Shown here: positions 1 to 5,819 of the stretch, in pieces
Numbering within the stretch: position 1 is the first letter of the stretch
Layout of the letters: each line of letters opens with the position of its first letter
DNA from: an uncultured Eubacteriales bacterium
Lineage (GTDB): Bacteria; Bacillota; Clostridia; Christensenellales; Aristaeellaceae
Length of the DNA: 8,863 nucleotides
Reading direction: 5' to 3'
NCBI GenBank assembly: GCA_900553295.1
Contig: USCR01000102.1
Span: forward strand, 1 to 8,863
Translations under genes and position numbers: made by a program
Notes under the pieces: model-generated
What the model was told of the DNA's origin: nothing
Databases searched by the model: none
Seen by the model: the letters and a program-made list of their open reading frames with translations, nothing else

Positions 1-656
1 CAGCCCACGTCCAGGGTAATCATGTCACCCTTGCGCAGCTTGCGGTTTCCGGGAACGGCGTGGGGGAGCGAGCCGTTTTCGCCGCTGGCACAGATGGTGG
101 AAAAAGAGTTCCCCTGCGCACCCAGCTCCAGCTGCAAGTAGTCAAAGCGGATGGCCAGCTCCTTTTCCGTCATGCCCTCGTGAATCTCGGGCAGCACCTT
201 CAGGAAAGCCTCGCTGGTGATCCGGCAGGCTTCGCGGATGCAACGGATCTCGTCCTCGGACTTGATCTCCCGGAGCTTTTCGGGCTTTTGCGCCAGGGGC
301 AGCCAGGTAGCGCCGTCGCCGATGGCGTCGCGCAGGGCCTGGAAGGCCTTTACGGTGAGGTAATCGTCTTCATAATAGAATACGGAAACACCGTCTTCCT
401 GGGCCAGCTTGGCGACCCACTGGTCGTGGCTCATCCCTTTTTCCGTCATGACACAATGGAACGTGGGGGCCTGTTGCTCTGCCTGCTCGGTATAGCGGAA
501 ATCGGTGATGATCGCCTGGGTTTTACGGCTGATATACACCACGCCTTCGCCCGTGTAACCGGCGGACAGGTAGAACATGTTGGATGGATTATGCACCACC
601 ACCGCCGCATCGGCGGCCAGATCCAGCGCATGGATCAACATCTCTGCGGGTTTCAA
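1..656 (-). CDS. M24 family metallopeptidase (Xaa-Pro aminopeptidase/dipeptidase-like), 3' part outside window
   Basis: The reverse strand encodes about 218 residues before the left edge cuts the gene. Residues 5-135 look like the creatinase N-terminal domain (early motif HNPSNMFYLSGY-like at 22-34). From about 140 the pita-bread catalytic domain begins: NGSLPHAVPGNRKLRKGD (194-211) carries the substrate-binding His199, and TLDVG brings the first metal-ligand Asp216. The remaining metal ligands lie outside the window. The family cleaves the bond before proline in short peptides, with two Mn/Co-type ions, in the cytoplasm. I chose TTG at 656 because AGGCAGGG lies about 8 bases upstream (665-672). 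ATG at 641 is the alternative but has only a poor ribosome site. The gene diverges from the NifU-like operon. Peptidase family is secure; exact substrate is not. Confidence 0.85.
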   Translation of the reverse strand, partial: MKPAEMLIHALDLAADAAVVVHNPSNMFYLSAGYTGEGVVYISRKTQAIITDFRYTEQAEQQAPTFHCVMTEKGMSHDQWVAKLAQEDGVSVFYYEDDYLTVKAFQALRDAIGDGATWLPLAQKPEKLREIKSEDEIRCIREACRITSEAFLKVLPEIHEGMTEKELAIRFDYLQLELGAQGNSFSTICASGENGSLPHAVPGNRKLRKGDMITLDVG

Positions 657-725
657 GGAAAAATCCCTGCCTTTCTTTCGAAATGCCTGCATGTGCAACG
701 CAAAAAAGCAGGCATATCCTTTGCC

Positions 726-734
726 ATTTTACCA
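726..734 (-). promoter_or_regulatory. Candidate extended -10 promoter for the M24 peptidase gene
   Basis: Reading the minus strand, TGG-TAAAAT (734-726) is an extended -10 element placed about 70 bases before the TTG start. No convincing -35 box is found at 16-18 bases, so the call rests on the extended -10 alone. Confidence 0.35.
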
Positions 735-884
735 CAAACCCGCTGGAAATACCAGCTTTTTTTCCATGGCAGGCTCATAATGCGAAAAAAACGCAGCCGG
801 CATATCCCTCCGGCGTGAAAATGTCCTGCCGCGTACCAGAATGCGCAGGTTTGACAAATCCTATACAAATTTGAAAAATTATCC

Positions 885-913
885 TATCCATTCCTGCGGA
901 AATGTGGTATACT
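885..913 (+). promoter_or_regulatory. Extended -10 promoter of the NifU-like/GGGtGRT operon
   Basis: TGG-TATACT (905-913) is a good extended -10 sigma-A element. A weak -35 (TATCCA, 885-890) sits 17 bases upstream. Transcription would start near 920, leaving a leader of about 50 bases before the ATG at 971. No terminator-like hairpin or riboswitch is visible in the leader. Confidence 0.6.
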
Positions 914-970
914 GAATTGGACAATGCTCTAAACATCTGGACTATCTAACAGATAGGAGGAACCAATTCG

Positions 971-1672
971 ATGCAATACTCCAAGGAAGTAGAAGAAATG
1001 GTCTGCATCGCCAAGGGCCCCAACCATGGCCCCGCGCCTATCCCCGAAGAGGGCAAGTGGGTGCAGGCGAAGGAGATCAAGGACATCTCCGGCCTGACGC
1101 ACGGTATCGGCTGGTGCGCGCCCCAGCAGGGTGCTTGCAAACTGACCCTGAACGTGAAGCAGGGCGTCATTGAGGAAGCGCTGGTGGAGACCATCGGCTG
1201 CTCCGGCATGACCCACTCCGCGGCCATGGCCAGCGAGATTCTGCCCGGCAAGACCATTCTGGAAGCGCTGAACACCGACCTGGTGTGCGACGCCATCAAT
1301 ACCGCCATGCGGGAGCTGTTCCTGCAGATCGTCTATGGCCGTACCCAGTCCGCTTTCTCCGACGACGGTCTGGTGATCGGCGCCGGCCTGGAGGACCTGG
1401 GCAAGGGCCTGCGCAGCCAGGTGGGCACCATGTACGGCACCAAGCTCAAGGGCACCCGTTACCTGGAAATGGCCGAGGGCTATGTGCTCAAGCTGGCCAT
1501 CGACAAGGATGACCAGGTCTGCGGCTATCAGTTCCTGTCCCTGGGCAAGATGATGGACGCCATCAAGAAGGGCATGAGCCCCAACGAAGCCTACGAGAAG
1601 AACATCGGCACCTATGGCCGGTTCAAGGCTGAAGACGGCGCGGTCAAGTGGATTGACCCGCGCAAGCAGTAA
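971..1672 (+). CDS. NifU/IscU-like iron-sulfur cluster scaffold-type protein (partner of GGGtGRT protein)
   Basis: This 233-residue soluble protein resembles the NifU/IscU N-terminal fold. IGCSGMTHSAAMASEI (75-90) followed by GKTILEAL (93-100) matches the IscU pattern of a Gly-Cys cluster ligand, an Ala/Ser-rich helix and a GK-x-EA step. Cysteines are at 12, 49, 56, 77, 106 and 184; Cys49 or 56, Cys77 and Cys106 are the likely cluster ligands. The classic IscU CGD motif is absent. The C-terminal half (about 120-233) is longer than in IscU and I do not recognise it. IscU proteins assemble Fe-S clusters; that role is inferred here, not shown. The start has GGAGG at 956-960, 10 bases upstream. 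The GGGtGRT gene follows after an 18-base gap with its own strong ribosome site, so the two are one operon. Codon use (mostly AAG, CTG, GGC) suggests high expression. Confidence 0.8.
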   Translation: MQYSKEVEEMVCIAKGPNHGPAPIPEEGKWVQAKEIKDISGLTHGIGWCAPQQGACKLTLNVKQGVIEEALVETIGCSGMTHSAAMASEILPGKTILEALNTDLVCDAINTAMRELFLQIVYGRTQSAFSDDGLVIGAGLEDLGKGLRSQVGTMYGTKLKGTRYLEMAEGYVLKLAIDKDDQVCGYQFLSLGKMMDAIKKGMSPNEAYEKNIGTYGRFKAEDGAVKWIDPRKQ

Positions 1673-1690
1673 TTAGGAGGTGTGCAGAAA

Positions 1691-2707
1691 ATGGCTCTGT
1701 TTGAAGGTTATGAACGGCGCATGCCTCAGCTCCAGCCTGTCCTCGAGAAGTATGGCTTCAAGGATTTTGATGAGCTGAAGGCTTACAACAACAGCAAGGG
1801 CGTGGACGCCTACAAGATCGTCGAGGGCATTCAGCCCATCGCTTTCGAAAATGCCAAGTGGGCCTATGAGCTGGGCGCGGCCATCGCGCTGAAGAAGGGC
1901 GTCAAGACCGCTGCCGAGGCGGCCAAGTGCATCGGTGAAGGCCTGCAGGCTTTCTGCATCCCCGGCTCCGTGGCGGACCAGCGCCAGGTGGGCCTGGGTC
2001 ACGGCAACCTGGGCGCCATGCTGCTGGATGAAAAGACCGAGTGCTTTGCCTTCCTGGCCGGCCACGAGTCCTTCGCCGCCGCCGAGGGCGCCATCGGTAT
2101 CGCCCGCAACGCCAACAAGGTCCGCAAGAACCCCCTGCGGGTGATCCTCAACGGCCTGGGCAAGGATGCTGCCATGATCATCAGCCGCATCAACGGCTTC
2201 ACCTATGTGCAGACCAAGTATGATTACCTGTCTGCCGACGTGAAGCAGGACCATGCCCTGACCGTTGTGAACGAAACCAAGTACTCCGATGGCGAGCGCT
2301 CCAAGGTGCGTTGCTACGGTGCGGACGACGTGCGTGAGGGCGTGGCCATCATGTGGCACGAGGGCGTGGATGTGTCCATCACCGGCAACTCCACCAACCC
2401 CACCCGCTTCCAGCATCCCGTTGCCGGCACCTACAAGAAGGAGTGCTGGGAAGCTGGGAAGCATTACTTCTCCGTGGCTTCCGGCGGTGGCACGGGCCGC
2501 ACGCTGCATCCTGACAACATGGCTGCTGGCCCTGCCTCCTACGGCATGACCGATACCATGGGCCGTATGCACAGCGACGCCCAGTTTGCCGGCTCCTCCT
2601 CCGTGCCTGCGCACGTGGAGATGATGGGACTCATCGGCATGGGCAACAACCCCATGGTGGGTGCTACTGTGGCTGTGGCCGTGGCCGTGGAAGAAGTCAG
2701 CAAGTAA
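1691..2707 (+). CDS. GGGtGRT protein (conserved, function unknown)
   Basis: This 338-residue soluble protein carries the family's signature GGGTGRT at 265-271, followed by LHPDNMAAG (272-280). Other blocks that look constrained are GLGHGN (101-106), AGHES (123-127), MWHEGVDVSITGN (221-233) and QHPVAG (241-246). Several His (104, 125, 223, 242) and Cys (80, 89, 118, 208, 252) residues could bind metal or a cluster, but this is inference. There are no membrane segments or signal peptide. The start is ATG 1691: AGGAGG (1675-1680) lies 10 bases away, whereas an in-frame GTG at 1682 is only one base from it. In Clostridia this family is usually encoded directly behind a NifU-like protein, as here. 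I know of no established biochemical function. A hairpin terminator follows the stop. Family call is secure; role is open. Confidence 0.9.
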   Translation: MALFEGYERRMPQLQPVLEKYGFKDFDELKAYNNSKGVDAYKIVEGIQPIAFENAKWAYELGAAIALKKGVKTAAEAAKCIGEGLQAFCIPGSVADQRQVGLGHGNLGAMLLDEKTECFAFLAGHESFAAAEGAIGIARNANKVRKNPLRVILNGLGKDAAMIISRINGFTYVQTKYDYLSADVKQDHALTVVNETKYSDGERSKVRCYGADDVREGVAIMWHEGVDVSITGNSTNPTRFQHPVAGTYKKECWEAGKHYFSVASGGGTGRTLHPDNMAAGPASYGMTDTMGRMHSDAQFAGSSSVPAHVEMMGLIGMGNNPMVGATVAVAVAVEEVSK

Positions 2708-2718
2708 AATACACAGGC

Positions 2719-2755
2719 AAGCGGCACGCCGGAGTTTTTCCGTGCGTGCCGCTTT
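2719..2755 (+). terminator. Intrinsic terminator of the GGGtGRT operon
   Basis: An 11-bp perfect stem (AAGCGGCACGC at 2719-2729 with 2744-2754) is extended by CGGA/TCCG past a one-base bulge, closing a GTTTT loop. It starts 11 bases after the stop. The T tract is short (TTTCTT), so read-through into the next gene, whose ATG is 27 bases beyond, is possible. Confidence 0.75.
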
Positions 2756-2781
2756 CTTAACGGGGATGGGGAGGACATGCC

Positions 2782-3195
2782 ATGTTGAGAAATGTTGGTC
2801 ATACCATTAAGATTATTGCTTACGTTGTGCTCATCATCGCCCTGATTGCTATTGTCATTGGCATTGTCGGAAGCTTCACCACAAACAGTCCTATAAGACA
2901 AGCGCAGCAGTGGACAATTTTTCTGCTGGCCATTGTCTATGCGGTAAGTGCGGTTGTGCTCTATGGCTTTGGGCAGCTGATTGAGACCAACCAGAGAAAC
3001 GCAGAAACCAATGCGGAAATATTGGCACTGCTGAAAGAAAATCTTGCCAAAGCTGAACAGGGCAAAACACAAACCAGCGTTGGCCCGGATTTAGTGTCTT
3101 CCATAACCCAACATAGTGCACAGGGCAAAACACAAACTAGCACTGGCCCTGACTATGTGTCTTCCATAACTCAACATAGTACAGCAGTTCAATGA
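2782..3195 (+). CDS. Small two-TM membrane protein with C-terminal tandem repeat tail
   Basis: This 137-residue protein has two hydrophobic segments (about 8-30 and 44-64), then YGFGQLIE (61-68), a short charged amphipathic stretch (68-93) likely to be coiled coil, and two 21-residue tandem repeats (93-113 and 114-134). The TM layout ending in YGFGQLIE recalls small uncharacterised membrane proteins common in Clostridia; no function is known to me. Both termini should lie on the same side of the membrane. GGGGAGG (2768-2774) lies 7 bases before the ATG. No separate promoter is clear in the 27 bases after the preceding terminator, so it may depend on read-through or on a promoter inside the terminator region. 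The gene is visibly more AT-rich than its neighbours (AAA, ATT, ATA codons), which may indicate a different origin. Confidence 0.75.
   Translation: MLRNVGHTIKIIAYVVLIIALIAIVIGIVGSFTTNSPIRQAQQWTIFLLAIVYAVSAVVLYGFGQLIETNQRNAETNAEILALLKENLAKAEQGKTQTSVGPDLVSSITQHSAQGKTQTSTGPDYVSSITQHSTAVQ
3058..3183 (+). repeat. 63-bp in-frame tandem duplication (2 copies)
   Basis: Copies at 3058-3120 and 3121-3183 are directly adjacent and exactly 63 bases each. I count 9 differences, about 86% identity. They encode QGKTQTS-x-GPD-x-VSSITQHS-x, differing only at Val/Thr, Leu/Tyr and Ala/Thr. Four other differences are silent. The copies form the C-terminal tail of the two-TM protein. Confidence 0.95.
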
Positions 3196-3335
3196 AAATG
3201 TTCCGGACGCGGCGCTTATGATCCTGACCCTTCTTCCTCATGTACCGAATGTGGAGCATACAAGTAACGCGACCAGATACAGGAAAGGAAAATGCATTTC
3301 CGTCCCGGTCGCTTGCAAACCAAATGAATATCAGC

Positions 3336-3375
3336 GAACAACGCCGCTTTCGCAAAAGCGAAAGCGGCGTTGTTC
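3336..3375. terminator. Perfect 18-bp hairpin between convergent genes, likely bidirectional terminator
   Basis: Arms 3336-3353 and 3358-3375 are perfectly complementary around an AAAA loop, with a GC-rich core (CGCCGC) and GTTGTTC at the outer end. It lies between the plus-strand two-TM gene (stop 3195) and the minus-strand GNAT gene (stop 3421), 45 bases beyond the latter. No proper T tract follows on either strand, so termination would rely on the stem and its own T-rich foot. A mobile palindromic repeat unit is the alternative. The rest of 3196-3420 holds only a weak GCGACC/GGTCGC inverted repeat (3269-3312). Confidence 0.55.
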
Positions 3376-3420
3376 CACTAAGACCATTCTGCAAGCACGA
3401 GGCACGGAAATAAAAACGCT

Positions 3421-3975
3421 TCAATTCTTTTCAAGCATGGAAAAAATGCATTGCCACGCTTCGGGTGGATCGGACGGCGCGGGTGCAAAGCCGTATTTCT
3501 GATAGATTCGAATTGCCGGATAGCTCCAGGACTGGGTTACGAGAAATACGCGCCCTTTGAGGCCCAATTCATCATACCGACGGAACAGACGCGAAAGCAT
3601 CGCTTTGGCAATGCCCTTGCCTTCATGCTGGGGCAGCACGCCCACCCAGTGTATCCGTGCCAGGGATTCGCCTTCCCACTCACTTTGCCACAGCGTGGCC
3701 GTGGCGATGGGTTCGCCCGACGCGTCGCGTACAAACAGCATCCGCTCCCGGGTCAAGGGCAGGTTTTCCCGAAATTCCTGAAAGCATTCCAGTGCCCCTT
3801 CACGGGAACCCGCCATGTCCGTTCCCAGGAGGATACTGGCCCACGCATCTTCCATGCCGTCCTGATAGCCGGCAAAGGTATAGCCTGCGGGCAATGCAGC
3901 ATCGCGTGGGGCGCAATCAGGCGCGCTGCAAACCATGTTTACCGCATAATAGGGAATGGATCGATCCAGGCCCAC
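3421..3975 (-). CDS. GNAT family N-acetyltransferase
   Basis: This 184-residue protein has the GNAT acetyl-CoA-binding core. Motif A is IHWVGVLPQHEGKGIAKAML (about 107-126), with QHEGKG matching the Q/R-x-x-G-x-G/A pyrophosphate loop. Motif B is TQSWSYPAIRIYQKYGF (about 147-163), the usual C-terminal helix-strand ending in YxKxGF. The N-terminal 60 residues carry no recognisable domain and may shape the acceptor site. Members transfer acetyl from acetyl-CoA to an amine; the acceptor cannot be predicted here. The start is GTG 3975 with GGAGGAGGG about 7 bases upstream. A downstream ATG (Met14) has no such site. The gene stands alone, downstream of the 6S RNA terminator. Confidence 0.88.
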   Translation of the reverse strand: MGLDRSIPYYAVNMVCSAPDCAPRDAALPAGYTFAGYQDGMEDAWASILLGTDMAGSREGALECFQEFRENLPLTRERMLFVRDASGEPIATATLWQSEWEGESLARIHWVGVLPQHEGKGIAKAMLSRLFRRYDELGLKGRVFLVTQSWSYPAIRIYQKYGFAPAPSDPPEAWQCIFSMLEKN

Positions 3976-4033
3976 TCAATTTCCCTCCTCCTTTTTATCC
4001 TGGCATTCTTGGGGGCCGAAAGTGTCCAAAGGC

Positions 4034-4055
4034 CGATCAGAAAGTCTTTTGATCG
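4034..4055. promoter_or_regulatory. Imperfect palindrome in the leader of the GNAT gene (possible operator)
   Basis: CGATCA (4034-4039) and TGATCG (4050-4055) form a perfect 6-bp dyad with two further inner A-T pairs, 8 of 11 positions overall. It lies between the putative GNAT promoter and its start codon. It could be an operator or a leader hairpin; nothing identifies the regulator. Confidence 0.3.
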
Positions 4056-4092
4056 TGTCAGCGGGCGTAAAAATCCTTTTGCCTGCAAGGAA

Positions 4093-4119
4093 AAAATATC
4101 AGACAAAATGCTATGTCAA
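4093..4119 (-). promoter_or_regulatory. Candidate promoter of the GNAT gene
   Basis: On the minus strand TTGACA (4119-4114) is a perfect -35. The best -10 is an extended TGA-TATTTT (TATTTT at 4098-4093), giving a short 15-base spacer. It begins just beyond the 6S RNA terminator and would give a leader of about 110 bases. Confidence 0.4.
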
Positions 4120-4125
4120 CACGAT

Positions 4126-4160
4126 AAAGCCCGGCAAAAGAATTTCCTTTGCCGGGCTTT
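4126..4160 (-). terminator. Intrinsic terminator of the 6S RNA transcription unit
   Basis: AAAGCCCGGCAAA (4126-4138) and TTTGCCGGGCTTT (4148-4160) form a perfect 13-bp stem with a 9-base loop. On the minus strand the stem ends in CTTTAT. The A/T flanks make it able to work in both directions, but only the minus strand has transcription reaching it: the 6S candidate and any read-through from the GH27 gene. Confidence 0.85.
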
Positions 4161-4362
4161 CTTACGATCAAATGCCCCAAAGTGCCGTTGCACTCCGTTT
4201 TTTCACCCGCTATGTTAAGCAGGCTGGTGCCCTGCCGCGTGCTTCTGCCGTCCCCTGGCGTCTCACGACGGGGGCATGACATCCACCAGCGGACCCGGGC
4301 TCCATTTTATGAAATGTGGGGAAAACCGGAGCACTGACGCACACCCCAGGAGCATCTCTCTC
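4126..4362 (-). ncRNA. ssrS: 6S RNA (RNA polymerase regulator), candidate
   Basis: No protein gene lies between 3976 and 4470, yet the minus strand has a perfect consensus promoter and, about 200 bases on, an intrinsic terminator. The transcript folds into a long rod. ATGCTCC (4355-4349) pairs with GGGGCAT (4178-4172). GTGCGT pairs with ACGGCAC past one bulge. GTGCTCCG (4334-4327) pairs with CGGAGTGC (4197-4190). A large unpaired bubble follows, then GCTGGTG (4290-4284) pairs with CACCAGC (4229-4223). The tip contains CGTC-GTGA-GACG. On the 3' side of the bubble a small GCT/AGC hairpin can form. A closing stem, central bubble and apical arm over about 184 bases is the architecture of 6S RNA, which mimics an open promoter and sequesters sigma-A/sigma-70 RNA polymerase. 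Short blocks also recall E. coli 6S from memory: GAGATG at the 5' end, TGGTG..CATGC, and AGAAGC in the apical arm. The ends are approximate. SRP RNA, tmRNA and RNase P motifs are absent. Confidence 0.78.
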
Positions 4363-4369
4363 GGCTATT

Positions 4370-4398
4370 ATTATATGCGGCGAAGGAAAGCCTGTCAA
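4370..4398 (-). promoter_or_regulatory. Perfect consensus sigma-A promoter of the 6S RNA
   Basis: On the minus strand TTGACA (4398-4393) and TATAAT (4375-4370) are separated by exactly 17 bases, a full consensus. The start would be near 4362. It lies 73 bases beyond the GH27 stop. No ribosome binding site or credible start codon follows, which fits a non-coding transcript. Confidence 0.88.
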
Positions 4399-4470
4399 GA
4401 GCAATTCTGACGGACAGACAGCTTTTGCGGGCCGTTAAATCATTCCACAAAGACAATTTTTTTCCGTGAT

Positions 4471-5715
4471 TTACCGTACCAGCCATAGCGCCGCCCCGTG
4501 GGGAGCGATTTTCCCGTGCACCGCATCGCCTTGGGTTGTTTCCCCGGTCCAGAGTTCCCGAGCTTCTCCGGGTTCCAGTCCAGCCTCTGCCAGGGGCAGG
4601 GACAACACGCAGGCTTCGTCCGTCAGGTTGAACAGGGCAAGATAACAGCCGTGCCCATCCCGATGGGGCGCCATCCAGGCTACGGCGTCCTCTCTGGTGT
4701 AGAGGGGATGCGCGCAATGAATGGCCTTTGCCATGTCCAGCACATCCCGGTTGGTAATCAGGTTCAGGGTAAAGGCGTCCAGCTTGGTCAGCTCGCCGCC
4801 AAACATCAGCGGTGCGGGCATGATGCACCACAGGGTCATCATGGTGCGCAGCTCGGCCTGGGTGAAATGCGTCCATTCCTCGGGGGATTGCACCTGACGG
4901 ATGGCGCCGGCGGGCAGCATGTCCAGGTCGGGCCAATGCCCGGGACCCGCGTGAATACACCATTTTTCCGCCCGCTCAAACATGGCCTTGAGTTGGGGCC
5001 AGCTGTCCCAGAAATCATCGGTGAGCCGCCACATGTTGGCGTAACGCTTCAAATGCTCTGCCTGCTCCAGGGGCGCGGGCCCGGGGGAGAGGCTCAGGAC
5101 CATATCCCGGCCACAGGCGCGGCAGGCGGCGGAAATGACCTCAATTTCCCTGGCACAGTGGGGATACTCCCGGGCAATGTCGTCCACCTTCACGTAGTCC
5201 ACACCCCAGGAAGCATACAGCTGGAAGATGCTGTCATAATAGGCCCGGGCAGCGGGCAGATCACAGCGCAGGCCGTACATGTCCGGGTTCCAGGCGCAGA
5301 TGGAGTTGGGATTGGCAGCCTGGGCGCAGGTGGCGTCGCAGCCCAGGATGGGCAGGCGGCGATGTGCGGCCATGCGGGGCATGCCGCGCATGATGTGGAT
5401 GCCAAACTTCAGCCCCAGGCTGTGCACATACTCTGCCAGGGGCTTGAACCCCACGCCTCCCGCAGCGCTGGGGAAACGGTTTTCCGCAGGCATCAGGCGG
5501 CCGTATCCGTCCATGACAAGATCCGCAAAGGGCTCGTAGTCGTGGGATGCAGCGGTGGGCTGATACCACTGGATATCCACGACGATGTACTCCCAGCCGT
5601 AGTCCTTCAAATGCGCGGCCATGTATTCGGCATTTTTGCGCACGGTATCTTCCGTGACCGCGGCGCCATAGCAATCCCAGCTATTCCAGCCCATGGGTGG
5701 ATGGATAGCGATCAT
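4471..5715 (-). CDS. Glycoside hydrolase family 27 (alpha-galactosidase/melibiase-like)
   Basis: This 414-residue enzyme opens with PPMGWNSWDCYG (6-17), the GH27 hallmark. It then forms a (beta/alpha)8 barrel to about residue 330 and a small C-terminal beta domain (about 345-414). YVKVDD (174-179) places the nucleophile at Asp178. RLTDDFWDSW (230-239), aligned with the human alpha-galactosidase motif, puts the acid/base at Asp234. HAGPGHWPDLDML (255-267) is another conserved loop. The family hydrolyses terminal alpha-D-galactosides with retention. Alpha-N-acetylgalactosaminidase or beta-L-arabinopyranosidase activity within GH27 cannot be excluded. No signal peptide is seen, so it should act in the cytoplasm on imported oligosaccharides, although no transporter or sugar kinase lies alongside. 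AAGGAGG sits 8 bases before the ATG. No strong terminator lies directly after the stop. Confidence 0.92.
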   Translation of the reverse strand: MIAIHPPMGWNSWDCYGAAVTEDTVRKNAEYMAAHLKDYGWEYIVVDIQWYQPTAASHDYEPFADLVMDGYGRLMPAENRFPSAAGGVGFKPLAEYVHSLGLKFGIHIMRGMPRMAAHRRLPILGCDATCAQAANPNSICAWNPDMYGLRCDLPAARAYYDSIFQLYASWGVDYVKVDDIAREYPHCAREIEVISAACRACGRDMVLSLSPGPAPLEQAEHLKRYANMWRLTDDFWDSWPQLKAMFERAEKWCIHAGPGHWPDLDMLPAGAIRQVQSPEEWTHFTQAELRTMMTLWCIMPAPLMFGGELTKLDAFTLNLITNRDVLDMAKAIHCAHPLYTREDAVAWMAPHRDGHGCYLALFNLTDEACVLSLPLAEAGLEPGEARELWTGETTQGDAVHGKIAPHGAALWLVR

Positions 5716-5759
5716 AGGCGATTCCTCCTTTTTATGGTATTGCGACGGGTGTTGCCTTT

Positions 5760-5789
5760 ATGATACCAGAAAATGGGTATGCGTTGCAA
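5760..5789 (-). promoter_or_regulatory. Promoter of the GH27 gene
   Basis: On the minus strand TTGCAA (5789-5784) and an extended -10, TGG-TATCAT (5768-5760), are 18 bases apart. Transcription would start near 5752, giving a leader of about 37 bases that includes the AAGGAGG site. No catabolite-repression (cre-like) palindrome was recognised nearby. Confidence 0.65.
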
Positions 5790-5819
5790 TCACGATTTTG
5801 CGCATCACGCAGCCGCCCC

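Larger units (their letters stand above)
657..970. other. Divergent intergenic region (314 bases) between M24 gene and NifU-like operon
   Basis: No gene is seen here. It holds the promoter candidates listed separately for both directions. It also contains a 5-bp stem (GCTGG/CCAGC, 742-756) followed by seven T on the plus strand, and an inverted repeat GCCGG-N9-CCGGC at 795-813 that could be an operator. A lone TTGACA at 851-856 has no good -10 partner at 16-18 bases. No tRNA, riboswitch or small ORF with a ribosome binding site was recognised. Confidence 0.5.

Noticed and set aside
742..763. Short hairpin with T run on the plus strand upstream of the NifU-like gene
   Set aside because: The stem is only 5 bp and no plus-strand gene ends before it, so I do not call it a functional terminator.
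60..818. 252-residue open frame on the plus strand at the left end
   Set aside because: It is antisense to the M24 peptidase reading frame, which shows domain motifs, and has no ribosome binding site.
1682..1690. GTG start at 1682 for the GGGtGRT protein
   Set aside because: It is one base from the AGGAGG site, too close for initiation; ATG 1691 has proper spacing and begins the family's usual N-terminus.
1673..2614. 313-residue open frame on the minus strand opposite the GGGtGRT gene
   Set aside because: It is a frame shadow of a strongly codon-biased GC-rich gene; it has no ribosome site or family similarity, and the plus strand carries the recognised family motif.
3451..4218. 255-residue plus-strand open frame over the GNAT gene and 6S region
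   Set aside because: No recognisable domain or start signal; it crosses a terminator and lies antisense to a clear GNAT gene and a non-coding RNA candidate.
4126..4362. Alternative identity of the structured RNA: SRP RNA, tmRNA, RNase P RNA or a riboswitch
   Set aside because: The conserved SRP apical-loop sequence, the RNase P GAGGAAAGUCC-type block and the tmRNA tRNA-like end are not seen, and no gene follows in the same direction before the terminator as a riboswitch would need.
4307..4963. 218-residue minus-strand open frame overlapping the GH27 3' end and the 6S promoter
   Set aside because: It is the wrong frame within the GH27 gene, Arg/Pro-rich in the way GC-rich shadows are, and runs across the 6S promoter.
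4498..5763. 421-residue open frame on the plus strand opposite the GH27 gene
   Set aside because: Low-complexity Gly/His/Gln-rich translation without domain features; the minus strand has a full GH27 protein with promoter and ribosome site.
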